This document shows, one piece after another, positions 1 through 9,328 of a stretch of 64,000 bases of DNA. How positions within the stretch are numbered: position 1 is the first letter of the stretch; each line of letters opens with the position of its first letter. The position numbers were made by a program, and so were the translations under genes. Source of the DNA: Pseudomonadota bacterium (GTDB lineage Bacteria > Pseudomonadota > Gammaproteobacteria > Steroidobacterales > Steroidobacteraceae). Where the stretch lies: positions 248,001 through 312,000 of the forward strand of contig JAFEDS010000005.1 in assembly GCA_018241505.1 (NCBI GenBank), read 5' to 3'. The notes under the pieces were generated by a model. It was given only the letters and a program-made list of their open reading frames with translations. It had not been told where the DNA came from and did no database searches.

Positions 1-62
1 CAGATATCGAAAGAGCGGCCGCCACTATTGAGTGTCGTGCGCGCGTTGAAGCTGTTCGTCAT
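1..62 (-). CDS. N-terminal fragment of an unidentified protein, cut by the window edge
   Basis: An ATG at 60-62 (minus strand) is preceded by a good ribosome binding site, GGGAG, with a 5-nt spacer, and opens a frame that stays open to the window edge (about 20 codons, beginning MTNSFNARARHS). A short basic start followed by a run of Val/Ala/Leu could be a signal peptide, but this is inference from 20 residues. It begins 43 nt after the end of mnmA on the same strand, so it is probably the next gene of that operon. In E. coli hflD follows mnmA, but this N-terminus does not resemble HflD. Family unknown. Confidence 0.45.
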   Translation of the reverse strand, partial: MTNSFNARTTLNSGGRSFDI

Positions 63-105
63 GGATACTCCCGTAAAAAACGCGCGGCGAATTATATAGA
101 TTTCG

Positions 106-1218
106 CTACGCGGCTGCTTGTTGCTCCGCTGTGGAATGCACCGACTCGATCACAGCCCCGCCCAGACATCGGTTATTTTCGTACGCGACCGCGTACTGGC
201 CCGGTGTCACGGCGCGCTGGGGCGAGTCGAAGAGAATGCGCGCGGTGCCGTCGCCTTTGGGCTCGAAAGTCGCGGCCTGGTCTACTTGCCGGTAACGTAC
301 TTTGACTGTGCAACGGAATGGGGCGGCTCGAGGGTCGACCAGCCAGTGCATCGCACCCGTCGTGAGTGAAGAGCTGCGCAGCAGCGGGTGGTCGTGGCCC
401 TGCACCACGATCAGCGCATTGCGGGCGCCGTCTTTAGCGGCGAGATACCAGGGCTGATCCAGACGACCCCGCCGGCCGCCTATATGCAGGCCCTCGCGCT
501 GTCCCAGGGTGTAGAACGCGAGGCCCTGGTGAGTCCCCAGGACTTCTCCCTCTGGCGTCTCGATCGGCCCAGGACGCTGCTCCAGGAACTGTCCCAGGAA
601 CTCCCTGAATGGACGCTCGCCGATGAAACAGATACCTGTGCTGTCCGGCTTGTCATACACAGGCAGGCCCGCGCGCCGCGCACGCTCGCGCACAGCGCAC
701 TTTTCGAGCTCACCCAATGGCATGAGTGTCTGGGACAGATGCTCAACGGCAACGGCATGCAGGAAGTAACTCTGGTCCTTGCCGCCATCCACAGCCTTGT
801 ACAGCTCTACGCCGTTTGGGCCGCGAATCAGGCGGGCGTAGTGGCCGGTGGCGAAATGCGAGGCGCCCAACCGGCGCACGTAGCGAAGCGCTACGCCGAA
901 CTTGATCTCCCGATTGCAAAGCACGTCGGGGTTCGGAGTGCGGCCGGCGCGCTGCTCAGTGAGGAAGTACTCGAATACCCGCGCTTTGTATTCCGCGGCA
1001 AAACTCACACGGTGCAACGGAATGGCGAGCTCGCGAGCGATGGCCCGCGCGTCCTGAAAATCCTGGGCGGATGTACAGTACCCGTCGTCATCCTCTTCCC
1101 AGTTGCTCATGAAGAGCCCCTGGACCCCCCATCCCTGCTCCTTGAGCAGCAGGGCGGCCACGGCAGAGTCCACTCCGCCTGACAGGCCGACAATGATAGG
1201 GGTTGCAGACTTATTCAT
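106..1218 (-). CDS. mnmA: tRNA-specific 2-thiouridylase MnmA
   Basis: Cytoplasmic enzyme that places sulfur on C2 of the wobble uridine in tRNA-Lys, -Glu and -Gln, using ATP and a persulfide relayed from IscS/Tus. The 370-residue length is normal for the family. The PP-loop SGGVDS is at residues 13-18. The two catalytic cysteines are visible: C101 in LCNREIKF and C197 in TGICFIGERPF. The C-terminal beta-barrel domain is complete. It starts 2 nt after the nudJ stop, so the two are almost certainly co-transcribed, as nudJ-mnmA are in E. coli. Confidence 0.97.
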   Translation of the reverse strand: MNKSATPIIVGLSGGVDSAVAALLLKEQGWGVQGLFMSNWEEDDDGYCTSAQDFQDARAIARELAIPLHRVSFAAEYKARVFEYFLTEQRAGRTPNPDVLCNREIKFGVALRYVRRLGASHFATGHYARLIRGPNGVELYKAVDGGKDQSYFLHAVAVEHLSQTLMPLGELEKCAVRERARRAGLPVYDKPDSTGICFIGERPFREFLGQFLEQRPGPIETPEGEVLGTHQGLAFYTLGQREGLHIGGRRGRLDQPWYLAAKDGARNALIVVQGHDHPLLRSSSLTTGAMHWLVDPRAAPFRCTVKVRYRQVDQAATFEPKGDGTARILFDSPQRAVTPGQYAVAYENNRCLGGAVIESVHSTAEQQAAA

Positions 1219-1220
1219 GA

Positions 1221-1706
1221 TCAGACAGTTACCGCAGGTATTTCATGTGCGGTCTCAATATCGAGGTGGCCGACCGAGGCGAGAGGCTGACGCCTGCCGT
1301 GCAGATAATCCTCAATACACCGCATCACCAGCGGACTGCGCAAATGCTTCTCGCGCCCCCGTAGATCGGCCGCGGACAACCAATGGGTGCCCACGATGCC
1401 GTGATCAAGGGGCTGAGCCGCCTGATGATCATCGACAGTGCCACTGAATGCGAAGCGCATTGAAGTGACACCGCTCTCGGGGCTTCGCCACAGGTACACG
1501 CCGATGAGTGACTCCGGCTCGAAACGCCAAGCGGTCTCTTCGCGCACTTCGCGAATGACCGCCGTAACCAGGGATTCTCCGGGCTCGACATGGCCTGCGG
1601 GCTGGTTGAACACCAGGCGCCGGTTGATCAGCTCTTCAACGACGAGAAAGCGGCCGTCAGTTTCAGTAATGGCGGCAACAGTGATTTCAGGGGTGCGGAT
1701 GGGCAT
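1221..1706 (-). CDS. nudJ: Nudix hydrolase, phosphatase NudJ type
   Basis: Small (161 aa) Nudix pyrophosphohydrolase. The Nudix box is intact: GHVEPGES followed by REVREET, giving the Gx5Ex7REVxEExGU metal-binding pattern around residues 38-60. E. coli NudJ (YmfB) removes phosphate from thiamine pyrophosphate (HMP-PP) and nucleoside di- and triphosphates. Substrate here is inferred from the family and from its position directly ahead of mnmA, the same neighbour as in E. coli. The start lies 18 nt after the stop of the PLD-like gene, which suggests one minus-strand transcript from purB through mnmA. Confidence 0.9.
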   Translation of the reverse strand: MPIRTPEITVAAITETDGRFLVVEELINRRLVFNQPAGHVEPGESLVTAVIREVREETAWRFEPESLIGVYLWRSPESGVTSMRFAFSGTVDDHQAAQPLDHGIVGTHWLSAADLRGREKHLRSPLVMRCIEDYLHGRRQPLASVGHLDIETAHEIPAVTV

Positions 1707-1724
1707 CCGCTCGATTATAGAGGA

Positions 1725-2459
1725 TCAGCCGCGGCGGGCGACGCGCAGGCCGTGATCGGCCGCGCTGGCGTTCCAAACGCTGTCAAATTCCTGCAGATAC
1801 AGGCGCGCAACGGGTGCGTTGTTGACGTCAGCTATGCCGTCCCAGGTGTCCGCGCGCATCCGGTACATGATGGCCCGATCGTCGGCAATCAGATAGGCCG
1901 AGGCGCGTTGTGGAGCTCGGGCGGCAACGTAGCGGATGTCGATGCAACTGGACAGGCGCCGGCCCATGGACACAAAACGGTTGCTGTCGCGCATGACCCG
2001 CGCGGGCTCGGACAACAACACACGCACCTTCGAGAAGCTGTGCGTGAGAACAAAGTGTTTGATGACTTCGAGGAAGGAAGTCTGATCGTACAGATCGGGC
2101 TCGAGATCGGGGGTATAAATGGAAATGAGGCGCCGGGCACTGCTCGCGATCTCATTGACCGCGGCGCGCACCTCCGGCAGCGTCGTCAGTACACTCAGCG
2201 TTTCAGTCCCCTGACGGGTGTTGGCTCGTGAGTCCACCCGACCGGCGGATTCGGGTGTGTAACGCGCATTCTGCATCTGCGCGAGCGTATTGTTTAAGTC
2301 AAATTCCCCGATTATGTCCACAAGCGGCACTGCCACTGCGCTTGGCTTGATGCCAGGCTCGGGGAATCTTAGTGACGGGGCCTGCAATGGGGTGCCAAAC
2401 CTGTCACGGTTTGAGGGGGCATCAGCGCGCTGACACGCAAAAAGCGCGCAGCACGTCAC
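1725..2459 (-). CDS. PLD-like (DUF7931-type) protein of unknown function
   Basis: A 244-aa protein, not a named enzyme. The central part (about residues 85-235) resembles the phospholipase-D-like fold often annotated DUF7931: a segment beginning EIASSARRLISIYTPDLEP, then VRVLLSEP and a late IADDRAIMYR. No complete HxKx4D catalytic motif is visible, so activity is doubtful. The first 25 residues, starting at 2459, are weakly supported; translation may start later. It sits between purB (7-nt gap) and nudJ (18-nt gap), the same operon, in the neighbourhood where enterobacteria carry hflD. Confidence 0.7.
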   Translation of the reverse strand: MTCCALFACQRADAPSNRDRFGTPLQAPSLRFPEPGIKPSAVAVPLVDIIGEFDLNNTLAQMQNARYTPESAGRVDSRANTRQGTETLSVLTTLPEVRAAVNEIASSARRLISIYTPDLEPDLYDQTSFLEVIKHFVLTHSFSKVRVLLSEPARVMRDSNRFVSMGRRLSSCIDIRYVAARAPQRASAYLIADDRAIMYRMRADTWDGIADVNNAPVARLYLQEFDSVWNASAADHGLRVARRG

Positions 2460-2465
2460 ACGGAG

Positions 2466-3848
2466 CTAGATGTCCCGGGCCAACTTCGCGGCAATACCAA
2501 CGTAGGTCTCTGGCCGTAAGGCTTTCAATCGCGCCTTCTCGGTGTCACCTAGTGGCAAAGTGTCAATGAAGGCCGCGAGCGACTGGGCGTCGATCGCCCG
2601 CCCGCGGGTGAAATCCTTCAATTTTTCATAACCACTGGGAGAGCCGCTCGCGCGCAATACGGTCTGCACCGCTTCACCCAGGACTTCCCACGCACCGCGG
2701 ATATCGGCGGCAATCCGCTCGGAATCCGCGGCCACCTTGGCGAGCCCTCGACCCAGGGCCTTCCAGGCAATCAAGGTATGGCCCAGCGCCACACCCATGT
2801 TGCGCAGCACCGTCGAATCCGTGAGGTCGCGCTGCCAACGTGACACCGGCAGCTTCTCGGCGAAGTGTTTGAACAGCGCGTTAGCAATGCCGAGATTGCC
2901 TTCGGCGTTCTCGAAGTCGATGGGATTCACCTTGTGGGGCATCGTCGATGAGCCCACTTCGCCGGCCACCGCCCGCTGGCGCAGGTAGCCGAGCGAGATG
3001 TAACCCCAGACATCGCGGCACAGGTCGATGAGAACCACGTTGAGCGCGGCCACGGCATCGCAATACTCCGCGATCCAGTCGTGCGGTTCGATCTGCGTGG
3101 TGTACGGATTCAACTCGAGGCCCAACGCCGCCACGAAGCGGCGGCTGATGTTGGGCCAGTCGGCGCCCGGCACCGCCGCGACGTGCGCATTGAAGTTGCC
3201 GACCGCGCCATTCATCTTGCCGAGAATCGCAACCGCCTGCCAACGTTGCAGGGCACGGCGCAGGCGCGCGGTGACGTTACCAAACTCCTTGCCGACTGTT
3301 GTCGGACTCGCGGGCTGGCCGTGAGTCCGCGCGAGCATCGCCAGGTCCGCGTACCGATGTGCGAAATCGGCCAGCTCGTCGATGCGTGTTTGCAGCGTCT
3401 CGACGAGAGTCGTACGCGCCGCCTTCAACATCAGGGCGTAACTCAGGTTGTTGATATCCTCGGAGGTGCAACCGAAGTGCACGAGCTCGAGAGAGGCCTC
3501 GCCGGCACCCGCCGCACTCAATTGCTGCCGGACGTAGTATTCGACTGCCTTGACGTCGTGATTGATGCCGGCTTCGATGACCTTGACGGCTTCGGCCGCG
3601 CCCGCATCGGGTTCGTTCGCGAGTTGCTGCGCGCGGTCGCGGACCGCGGCCGGGACCGCGGCCCCGGCAAGCTGCGGTACGCCGTCCGCGAGATGCAGGA
3701 ACCAGTGTGCTTCGATCCGGATGCGCTCCCGAATCAGTCCTGCCTCGGACAGAATGCCGCGTAAAGGTGCCGTGGCCGCACGGTATCGGCCGTCGACGGG
3801 TGAAAGAGCCTCAACCGGGGGCAAGGCGTCGCGGGAAGGAGCCGTCAT
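2466..3848 (-). CDS. purB: Adenylosuccinate lyase PurB
   Basis: Purine synthesis enzyme acting twice, on SAICAR and on adenylosuccinate, releasing fumarate each time. The N-terminal LSPVDGRY and the fumarase/aspartase-superfamily signature [15 protein letters not shown] are present. I chose the ATG at 3846-3848 (about 460 aa) because similarity to E. coli PurB (456 aa) begins just after it. The frame is open upstream to 3893, but those extra 15 residues would overlap the divergent fumC promoter region. A paralogue, fumC, is divergently transcribed, so two enzymes of one superfamily lie back to back. Confidence 0.96.
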   Translation of the reverse strand: MTAPSRDALPPVEALSPVDGRYRAATAPLRGILSEAGLIRERIRIEAHWFLHLADGVPQLAGAAVPAAVRDRAQQLANEPDAGAAEAVKVIEAGINHDVKAVEYYVRQQLSAAGAGEASLELVHFGCTSEDINNLSYALMLKAARTTLVETLQTRIDELADFAHRYADLAMLARTHGQPASPTTVGKEFGNVTARLRRALQRWQAVAILGKMNGAVGNFNAHVAAVPGADWPNISRRFVAALGLELNPYTTQIEPHDWIAEYCDAVAALNVVLIDLCRDVWGYISLGYLRQRAVAGEVGSSTMPHKVNPIDFENAEGNLGIANALFKHFAEKLPVSRWQRDLTDSTVLRNMGVALGHTLIAWKALGRGLAKVAADSERIAADIRGAWEVLGEAVQTVLRASGSPSGYEKLKDFTRGRAIDAQSLAAFIDTLPLGDTEKARLKALRPETYVGIAAKLARDI

Positions 3849-3913
3849 GCGTATGGGGAGCCTCGAGGTGCTACGATTTACATGATAACGCAAGAGCCAA
3901 GCCAGGTGCCCTC

Positions 3914-5317
3914 ATGACGAATTCGTTCCGAATCGAGCGCGACAGTATGGGGGAGCTGCAAGTCCCCGCGCACGCGCTGTGGGGCGCGCAGACTCAACGT
4001 GCGGTTCAGAATTTTCCCATCAGTGGCATCCCGCTGCCGCGCGCCTTCATCGGCGCGCTCGCGCTCGTGAAGCAGGCGGCCGCGCGGGCCAACATGCGCC
4101 TCGGGTTGCTCGACAGCGCGACCGCCCAGGCGATCGATGCTGCCGCGGCGGACGTGGCCGCCGGCCGGCACGATGAGCATTTCCCCATCGATGTTTTCCA
4201 GACGGGCTCGGGCACGAGCACGAACATGAATGCGAACGAAGTGATTGCTGCGTTGGCCACCCGGCGCCTGGGAAAAGTTGTACACCCGAACGATCATGTC
4301 AACATGGGTCAGAGCAGCAATGACTCGATTCCCACGGCCATTCACGTCAGTGCGGCTTTGAGCGTGAAGCGGGAACTGGTGCCGGCACTCGAACATCTGC
4401 GCGATGTGTTGCGCGCAAAAGAGCGTGAGGCGGGGAACGTCGTCAAGACGGGCCGGACGCATCTGATGGACGCGATGCCTGTGACCCTCGGCCAGGAGCT
4501 GTCGGGTTGGCGGACACAGGTTGAACATGGCATCGAGCGGCTGGCCGCGGTCACGCATCGATTGCATGCCCTGCCGCAAGGCGGCACGGCAGTCGGCACC
4601 GGCATCAACGCACACCCCGAGTTCGCGGTGCGTTTCTGCCAGGAGCTCGCGGATCTGACGGCTGTTGCGTTCGAGCCGGGGCGCAATTACTTCGAAGGCC
4701 TGTCTTCGCAGGACACCGCGGTGGAGCTGTCGGGTCAGCTCAAGGTCATTGCCGTGAGCCTCATGAAGATTGCCAACGATCTGCGTTGGATGAACAGCGG
4801 CCCACTGGCGGGGCTCGGCGAGATAGCGCTGCCCGCTCTGCAGCCCGGCAGCAGCATCATGCCCGGCAAGGTGAACCCCGTGATCCCCGAGGCCACCACC
4901 ATGGTGGCGGCAAAGGTGATTGGCAATGACACGACCATCACCATCGGCGGCCAATCGGGTAACTTTCAGTTGAATGTCATGCTGCCGGTGATTGCGTACA
5001 GCCTGCTGGAAAGCATCCGCCTGCTGGCCAATGTGTCGCGGCTCCTGGCGGATCAGACAATCGCGGGCTTCACGGTCAACACGGGACGCATTGCCGAGGC
5101 GCTGGAGCGCAACCCCATTCTCGTGACCGCATTGAATCCGGTCATTGGTTACGAAAAGGGGGCGGCGATTGCGAAGAAGGCCTATGCCGAGGGTAAGCCG
5201 ATTCGCGAAGTCGCGGCAGCCATGACGGACTTGCCGCCCGATGAGCTGGCGCGGCTGTTGGATCCCGCGGAGCTGACGCGCGGGGGTATCAAGGGCGGCA
5301 GCAGCGGCGGAGGTTGA
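3914..5317 (+). CDS. fumC: Class II fumarate hydratase FumC
   Basis: Iron-independent fumarase of the TCA cycle (fumarate to malate). The 467-aa length equals that of E. coli FumC. The signature [12 protein letters not shown] is intact, as are the N-terminal [20 protein letters not shown] and the active-site [11 protein letters not shown] region. The start at 3914 has AGGTG six nt upstream and matches the family N-terminus, although the frame is open further upstream into purB. It ends with a glycine/serine-rich tail (KGGSSGGG). Confidence 0.97.
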   Translation: MTNSFRIERDSMGELQVPAHALWGAQTQRAVQNFPISGIPLPRAFIGALALVKQAAARANMRLGLLDSATAQAIDAAAADVAAGRHDEHFPIDVFQTGSGTSTNMNANEVIAALATRRLGKVVHPNDHVNMGQSSNDSIPTAIHVSAALSVKRELVPALEHLRDVLRAKEREAGNVVKTGRTHLMDAMPVTLGQELSGWRTQVEHGIERLAAVTHRLHALPQGGTAVGTGINAHPEFAVRFCQELADLTAVAFEPGRNYFEGLSSQDTAVELSGQLKVIAVSLMKIANDLRWMNSGPLAGLGEIALPALQPGSSIMPGKVNPVIPEATTMVAAKVIGNDTTITIGGQSGNFQLNVMLPVIAYSLLESIRLLANVSRLLADQTIAGFTVNTGRIAEALERNPILVTALNPVIGYEKGAAIAKKAYAEGKPIREVAAAMTDLPPDELARLLDPAELTRGGIKGGSSGGG

Positions 5318-5326
5318 TCGTAATTC

Positions 5327-6004
5327 ATGGACCCGCATGACTGGCGCGCGCGCATCGAGGCGAGGCTCGCCAACACGCGCCCTCGGCACGCCATGGAAGA
5401 TTGGCTGACGCCGGGTCTGACCCTGCAGGAAAGCCGCTCTCTCCAGGCTTATCTGCCGAGCACGCCGATACCGGCGGCGGTGTTGATTCCTGTCGTCGAG
5501 CGCGACACGCAGTTGACGGTGCTGCTCACTCAACGGGCCAGTCAACTCAAGAACCACGCCGGCCAGATCAGCTTTCCGGGTGGCCGGATCGAGCCGCACG
5601 ATGCCGGGCCGAGCGCGGCGGCACTGCGGGAAGCCCACGAGGAAATCGGCCTCGAGGCCCGCTTTGTGTCGGTGGTGGGTTATCTCGCCGATCACATTCT
5701 GTTGAGCGGCTTCCTGGTGACACCGGTGGTCGCGTTTGTACGGCCGGGCTTTGAGCTGTCGCTGGATGCCGAGGAGGTCGCCGACACGTTCGAGGTCCCC
5801 TTGAGTTACGTGTTTGAGCCGGCGAATCAACGTTCGCAGCGGCGCAGACTGGGCAGCGCCGGCGATATCAAGGTGTGGGACATTCAATATCAGGGCCGCA
5901 ATATCTGGGGAGCTACCGCGGGCATGTTGCTCAATCTGTACCGGTTGTGTGTGACGGAGAATCCGGCCGAGGCGGCGGAACTGGCGGGTCTGCACCATGA
6001 GTGA
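5327..6004 (+). CDS. Nudix hydrolase, CoA pyrophosphatase (NudL-like)
   Basis: A 225-aa Nudix protein of the UPF0035/CoA-pyrophosphatase group. The group-specific stretch LLTQRASQLKNHAGQISFPGG leads directly into the Nudix box (GGRIEPHD, then REAHEEIGLE). Members hydrolyse CoA and CoA derivatives to 3',5'-ADP and phosphopantetheine; the exact substrate is inferred. A strong GGAGG lies 13 nt before the ATG, at the end of fumC. The last codons overlap the mazG start by 8 nt, so the two nucleotide-cleaning enzymes are translationally coupled. Confidence 0.88.
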   Translation: MDPHDWRARIEARLANTRPRHAMEDWLTPGLTLQESRSLQAYLPSTPIPAAVLIPVVERDTQLTVLLTQRASQLKNHAGQISFPGGRIEPHDAGPSAAALREAHEEIGLEARFVSVVGYLADHILLSGFLVTPVVAFVRPGFELSLDAEEVADTFEVPLSYVFEPANQRSQRRRLGSAGDIKVWDIQYQGRNIWGATAGMLLNLYRLCVTENPAEAAELAGLHHE

Positions 6005-6800
6005 GGCGGAACGGGCGACCCGCGCGCTGCTCGAGTTGATGGCGCGGCTGCGCGATCCCAACGGCGGTTGTCCCTGGGACCGCCAACAGAGTTTCGCCAC
6101 CATAGCGCCGTACACCATCGAGGAAGCCTACGAAGTCGCGGACGCCATCGATCGCAACGATCCGCAGCAATTGCGCGATGAGCTGGGCGACCTGTTGTTT
6201 CAAATTGTATTTCACTCGAGAATGGCCGAAGAGCAGGGCTGGTTCGATTTCGCAGGCGTTGCGACTTCAATTCACGATAAGCTGGTGCGGCGGCATCCGC
6301 ACGTGTTTGCCGGTGCTCCCATCGAAGGCCTCGAGTCACAGAACCGTCACTGGGAGGAATTGAAGGCGCGCGAGCGGGCACTTGCCGCCGCGCGCCAGAA
6401 GTCGCCGGATAACAGTGCGCTCGCCGATGTCCCCAAGGCACTCCCGGCTCTCGCGCGGGCCGCGAAGCTCGGACGGCGGGCGGCGCGTGTTGGGTTTGAT
6501 TGGCAGGAGCCGGGCCAGGTACGGGACAAGGTGATTGAAGAGCTGGGCGAGGTGGATGAGGCGCTGGCTGCCAATGCACCGGAGCGCGTAACCGAGGAGC
6601 TGGGCGACCTGTTGTTCGCCATCGCCAATTGGACGCTACATCTGAAAATCGATCCGGAAGAGGCCCTGCGGTCGGCGAACGCGAAGTTCGAGCGCCGCTT
6701 TCGCCACATGGAATCCCTGGCCGCCGCGGCCGGCACGCCGCTCGACTCGCTGTCGCCGGCTGCCTGGGAGGCGCTGTGGCAGAAGGCCAAGAAGGCCTGA
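5997..6800 (+). CDS. mazG: Nucleoside triphosphate pyrophosphohydrolase MazG
   Basis: Hydrolyses (d)NTPs to NMP and PPi. It is 267 aa, close to E. coli MazG (263 aa). Two MazG repeats are visible: the N-terminal LRDPNGGCPWDRQQ with EEAYEVADAI and DELGDLLFQIVFHS, and a C-terminal copy with EELGEVDEAL and EELGDLLFAIANW. The Mg-binding EExxE/ExxD residues are present in the second, catalytic copy. Its overlap with the preceding Nudix gene makes a small house-cleaning operon. Confidence 0.94.
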   Translation: MSEAERATRALLELMARLRDPNGGCPWDRQQSFATIAPYTIEEAYEVADAIDRNDPQQLRDELGDLLFQIVFHSRMAEEQGWFDFAGVATSIHDKLVRRHPHVFAGAPIEGLESQNRHWEELKARERALAAARQKSPDNSALADVPKALPALARAAKLGRRAARVGFDWQEPGQVRDKVIEELGEVDEALAANAPERVTEELGDLLFAIANWTLHLKIDPEEALRSANAKFERRFRHMESLAAAAGTPLDSLSPAAWEALWQKAKKA

Positions 6801-6921
6801 CGATAGCGGGCTGCCGGGGCTCCCGTGCCCAACGAGCCGGCGGAAAGAACCCGGGCTCCGCGCGACCAGTGCCGCGCCTATTCATTCAGTGCGCATTCAC
6901 GACGGCCCAGGTAGCGTTCCC

Positions 6922-7212
6922 ATGAAGATGCGCTCCTCATACCTCGCCTGGGTACTCGCGGTTCCCGCAGTGCTTGCCTTCGTGGCGCCCGAGGTTCGGG
7001 CGGCCGAGGCACTGCGGCCTATAGTCATGGCCGCTGCCAGCGTATCGATGGAACAGGCGGTCAGGATGGCGGAGCAGCGGTTCAAGGCGAAGGTGGTCCG
7101 CGCCGAGGCTCAGCACAACGAGGGCCGCACTGTTTACGTTCTGCGAATGCTCAATGAATCGGGCCATGTCTGGACCGTCCGCGTGGATGCCGCCAATGGC
7201 GCCGTGTTATAG
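6922..7212 (+). CDS. Exported PepSY-domain protein
   Basis: A 96-aa protein with a signal peptide (MKMRSSYLAWVLAVPAVLAF, cleavage likely after VRAAEA) and a single PepSY domain from about residue 35 (SMEQAVRMAEQRFKAKVVRAE through WTVRVDAANGAVL). I chose the ATG at 6922 because it starts the signal peptide; an in-frame ATG at 6889 would add 11 residues. PepSY proteins upstream of PhoP/PhoQ-like pairs are thought to be periplasmic modulators. It lies 14 nt before the response regulator and is probably co-transcribed with it. Confidence 0.85.
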   Translation: MKMRSSYLAWVLAVPAVLAFVAPEVRAAEALRPIVMAAASVSMEQAVRMAEQRFKAKVVRAEAQHNEGRTVYVLRMLNESGHVWTVRVDAANGAVL

Positions 7213-7226
7213 GGGACAAAAGCTGC

Positions 7227-7913
7227 ATGCGTGTTCTCATCGTCGAAGATGAAGTGGCCCTGCGTGACTCCCTGAAGGGGAAGCTCGCCGAAGCGGGCTT
7301 CACTGTGGATGTGGCTGCCGATGGCGAGGAAGGGCTGTTCGCCGCCCTGGAGTTTCCGCTCGATGTGGCGATTGTCGATCTCGGCCTGCCGAAGGTTTCC
7401 GGCCTCGAGGTCATCCGCCGGGTACGCGAGCAGCGCAAGAGCTATCCCATTCTGATTCTGACCGCCCGCGATCGCTGGCAGGACAAGGTCGAAGGGCTCC
7501 AGGCCGGCGCCGACGACTACGTCGCCAAACCATTCCACTTCGAGGAAGTGTTGGCACGGGTGCAGGCGCTGTTGCGCCGCTCCGGTGGCTGGGCGAGCCC
7601 GGAGTTGGCCTGCGGCGCGGTGTCCCTGGACACGCGGGCCCAGACCGTGAAGGTCAATGGCGCGCCGGTGGAGCTCACCACGTTCGAGTACCGGATCCTC
7701 GAGCACCTGATGCTGCGCGCGGGGGAGGTCATCTCCAAGACGGAGCTGACCGAACGGCTCTATGACGAGGAGTCCGAGCGTGACAGCAATGTCATCGAGG
7801 TGCTCGTGGGGCGCCTGCGCCGCAAGCTCGACCCGCAGGACAGTGTCAAACCTATTGAAACCTTGCGCGGTCGCGGCTATAGGTTTGCGCTGGCTCGCTC
7901 ATCAACAGCTTAA
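7227..7913 (+). CDS. OmpR/PhoB-family response regulator
   Basis: A 228-aa DNA-binding response regulator. The receiver domain carries the acidic pair E7/D8, the phospho-acceptor D51 in VDLGLP, and K in DDYVAKPFHFEE. The C-terminal winged helix (EYRILEHLMLRAGEVISK through VEVLVGRLRRKLDP and GRGYRF) is typical of OmpR/PhoB. Sequence style is closest to PhoP/QseB regulators. Partner is the histidine kinase 3 nt downstream; with the PepSY protein they look like one envelope-sensing module. Confidence 0.95.
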   Translation: MRVLIVEDEVALRDSLKGKLAEAGFTVDVAADGEEGLFAALEFPLDVAIVDLGLPKVSGLEVIRRVREQRKSYPILILTARDRWQDKVEGLQAGADDYVAKPFHFEEVLARVQALLRRSGGWASPELACGAVSLDTRAQTVKVNGAPVELTTFEYRILEHLMLRAGEVISKTELTERLYDEESERDSNVIEVLVGRLRRKLDPQDSVKPIETLRGRGYRFALARSSTA

Positions 7914-7916
7914 ACC

Positions 7917-9269
7917 GTGCATTCACTCAGCCAGCGGCTCCTGATTTCTGTTTCGATACCGCTGGCCATATTCTTCGGCGTGATGATGATGGTGCTGGAC
8001 AACGGCTTCCGCGAGCTGGCGGACCGCTCGTTGCAGCAGTTGTTGGATTCACAGATGGTGGCGCTCATTGCCGCCGCCGAGCCGCAACCCGACGGCCGCT
8101 ACGCCCCCGAGTCCGCCGACCTGACGCCCCGGCTGCGCACGCCCCGCTCGGGCCTGTATGCCCAGATTGTCTCGCGCAAGACCGACGCGGTGTGGCGGTC
8201 GCCTTCTACTGCCGGCTCCACCATTGATTTCGGGCCGATGCGGGCCGCGGGGGTCCGGGACATCAGTTACGGCGATAACGGGCACGAGCGCATTGAGATT
8301 GAAAGCCGCGGGATCGAATTCGAGGATCGCACCGGTCACGTCGAGCTGACATTCAGTGTGGCGGCGAGCCTCACTCCTTATGAGCAGCAGCTTTGGGCCT
8401 TCCGCCGCAAGCTGTTCGGCTGGTTCAGCGGCCTGATGTTGGCCCTGCTGGCGGCACTCGCCGGCGTCCTGCGTTGGGTGTTGTCGCCGGTGCGCAGAAT
8501 GGAACGGGAGATCCGGGAGGTAGAAGAAGGGCGCAGCGACGTTCTCGGTGGCGGATATCCCCGCGAGTTGAGCGGCGTGGCGGGGAATCTCAACACCTTG
8601 CTGATAGGGGAGCGGAAACGCGTTGCACGCTATCGGGATACGCTCGGTAACCTTGCGCACAGCTTGAAGACGCCCCTGGCTGTCATGCGTGCAGCCATCT
8701 CATCCAACAGTGGTGTGTCGGAAGCGGTCATCAATCCCGAAATCGACAAGATGAGCGCCATCATTGAACATCAGTTGAAACGCGCTGCCGCATCCGGTGG
8801 TGCGCTGTTGGGACAGGCTCCCGTCGAGGTGGGACCCATGGTCAGTGAGCTGCGCGTGGCACTGCTGAAGGTGTACGCGCGGAAGGATCTGTCGATAGAG
8901 CTCGTGGTGCCGCAGGCGTGTCAGTTTGTCGGGGACCGGGGTGATCTGACCGAGTTGCTCGGAAATGTCCTCGACAACGCTTGCAAATGGTGCCGCAGCG
9001 TTGTCCGGCTCACCGCGACGATGCATGACGCCTCCGAGGCGAGGCAGAAGTTGAGCATTGTGGTGGAGGACGATGGGCCGGGTATTTCCGCCGAGGACCG
9101 CATTCGAATCGGGCAACGTGGAGTGCGGACCGATGAGACTGTGCCTGGCCACGGAATTGGCTTGTCCATGGTGCAGGACACCGTGGAGTTGTACAGCGGG
9201 ACGATGACCATCGGTGAATCGTCCGCGTTGGGCGGCGCGGCGTTTGAGATACGCCTGCCGGGGCGCTAG
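7917..9269 (+). CDS. Membrane sensor histidine kinase (PhoQ/QseC-like)
   Basis: A 450-aa kinase starting at GTG 7917, three nt after the regulator stop. TM1 is at residues 8-27, a periplasmic sensor at about 28-165, TM2 at about 168-188, then HAMP (PVRRMEREIREVEEG). The phospho-acceptor is H248 in LAHSLKTPL. The N box (ELLGNVLDNACKWC), G1 (VEDDGPGI) and G2 (GHGIGLSMV) are intact. It should phosphorylate the upstream regulator. The signal is unknown; PhoQ-like kinases sense Mg2+, cationic peptides or acid pH. Confidence 0.94.
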   Translation: MHSLSQRLLISVSIPLAIFFGVMMMVLDNGFRELADRSLQQLLDSQMVALIAAAEPQPDGRYAPESADLTPRLRTPRSGLYAQIVSRKTDAVWRSPSTAGSTIDFGPMRAAGVRDISYGDNGHERIEIESRGIEFEDRTGHVELTFSVAASLTPYEQQLWAFRRKLFGWFSGLMLALLAALAGVLRWVLSPVRRMEREIREVEEGRSDVLGGGYPRELSGVAGNLNTLLIGERKRVARYRDTLGNLAHSLKTPLAVMRAAISSNSGVSEAVINPEIDKMSAIIEHQLKRAAASGGALLGQAPVEVGPMVSELRVALLKVYARKDLSIELVVPQACQFVGDRGDLTELLGNVLDNACKWCRSVVRLTATMHDASEARQKLSIVVEDDGPGISAEDRIRIGQRGVRTDETVPGHGIGLSMVQDTVELYSGTMTIGESSALGGAAFEIRLPGR

Positions 9270-9277
9270 GTTCATTG

Positions 9278-9295
9278 GCGCGGCATTGGCCGCGC
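9278..9295. terminator. Hairpin between convergent genes
   Basis: A 7-bp GC stem (GCGCGGC / GCCGCGC) with an ATTG loop, 8 nt after the kinase stop and 33 nt before the end of the convergent DAHP synthase. No U-tract follows on either side, so intrinsic termination is uncertain; position between convergent genes is the main support. Confidence 0.35.
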
Positions 9296-9328
9296 GAACC
9301 CGGGCGCCCGGCACGCCTGCGCGCGGAC

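Noticed and set aside
3878-6118. 746-codon minus-strand open frame opposite fumC and the Nudix gene
   Set aside because: Mirror frame of conserved fumC; composition His/Arg/Gly-rich and no family features.
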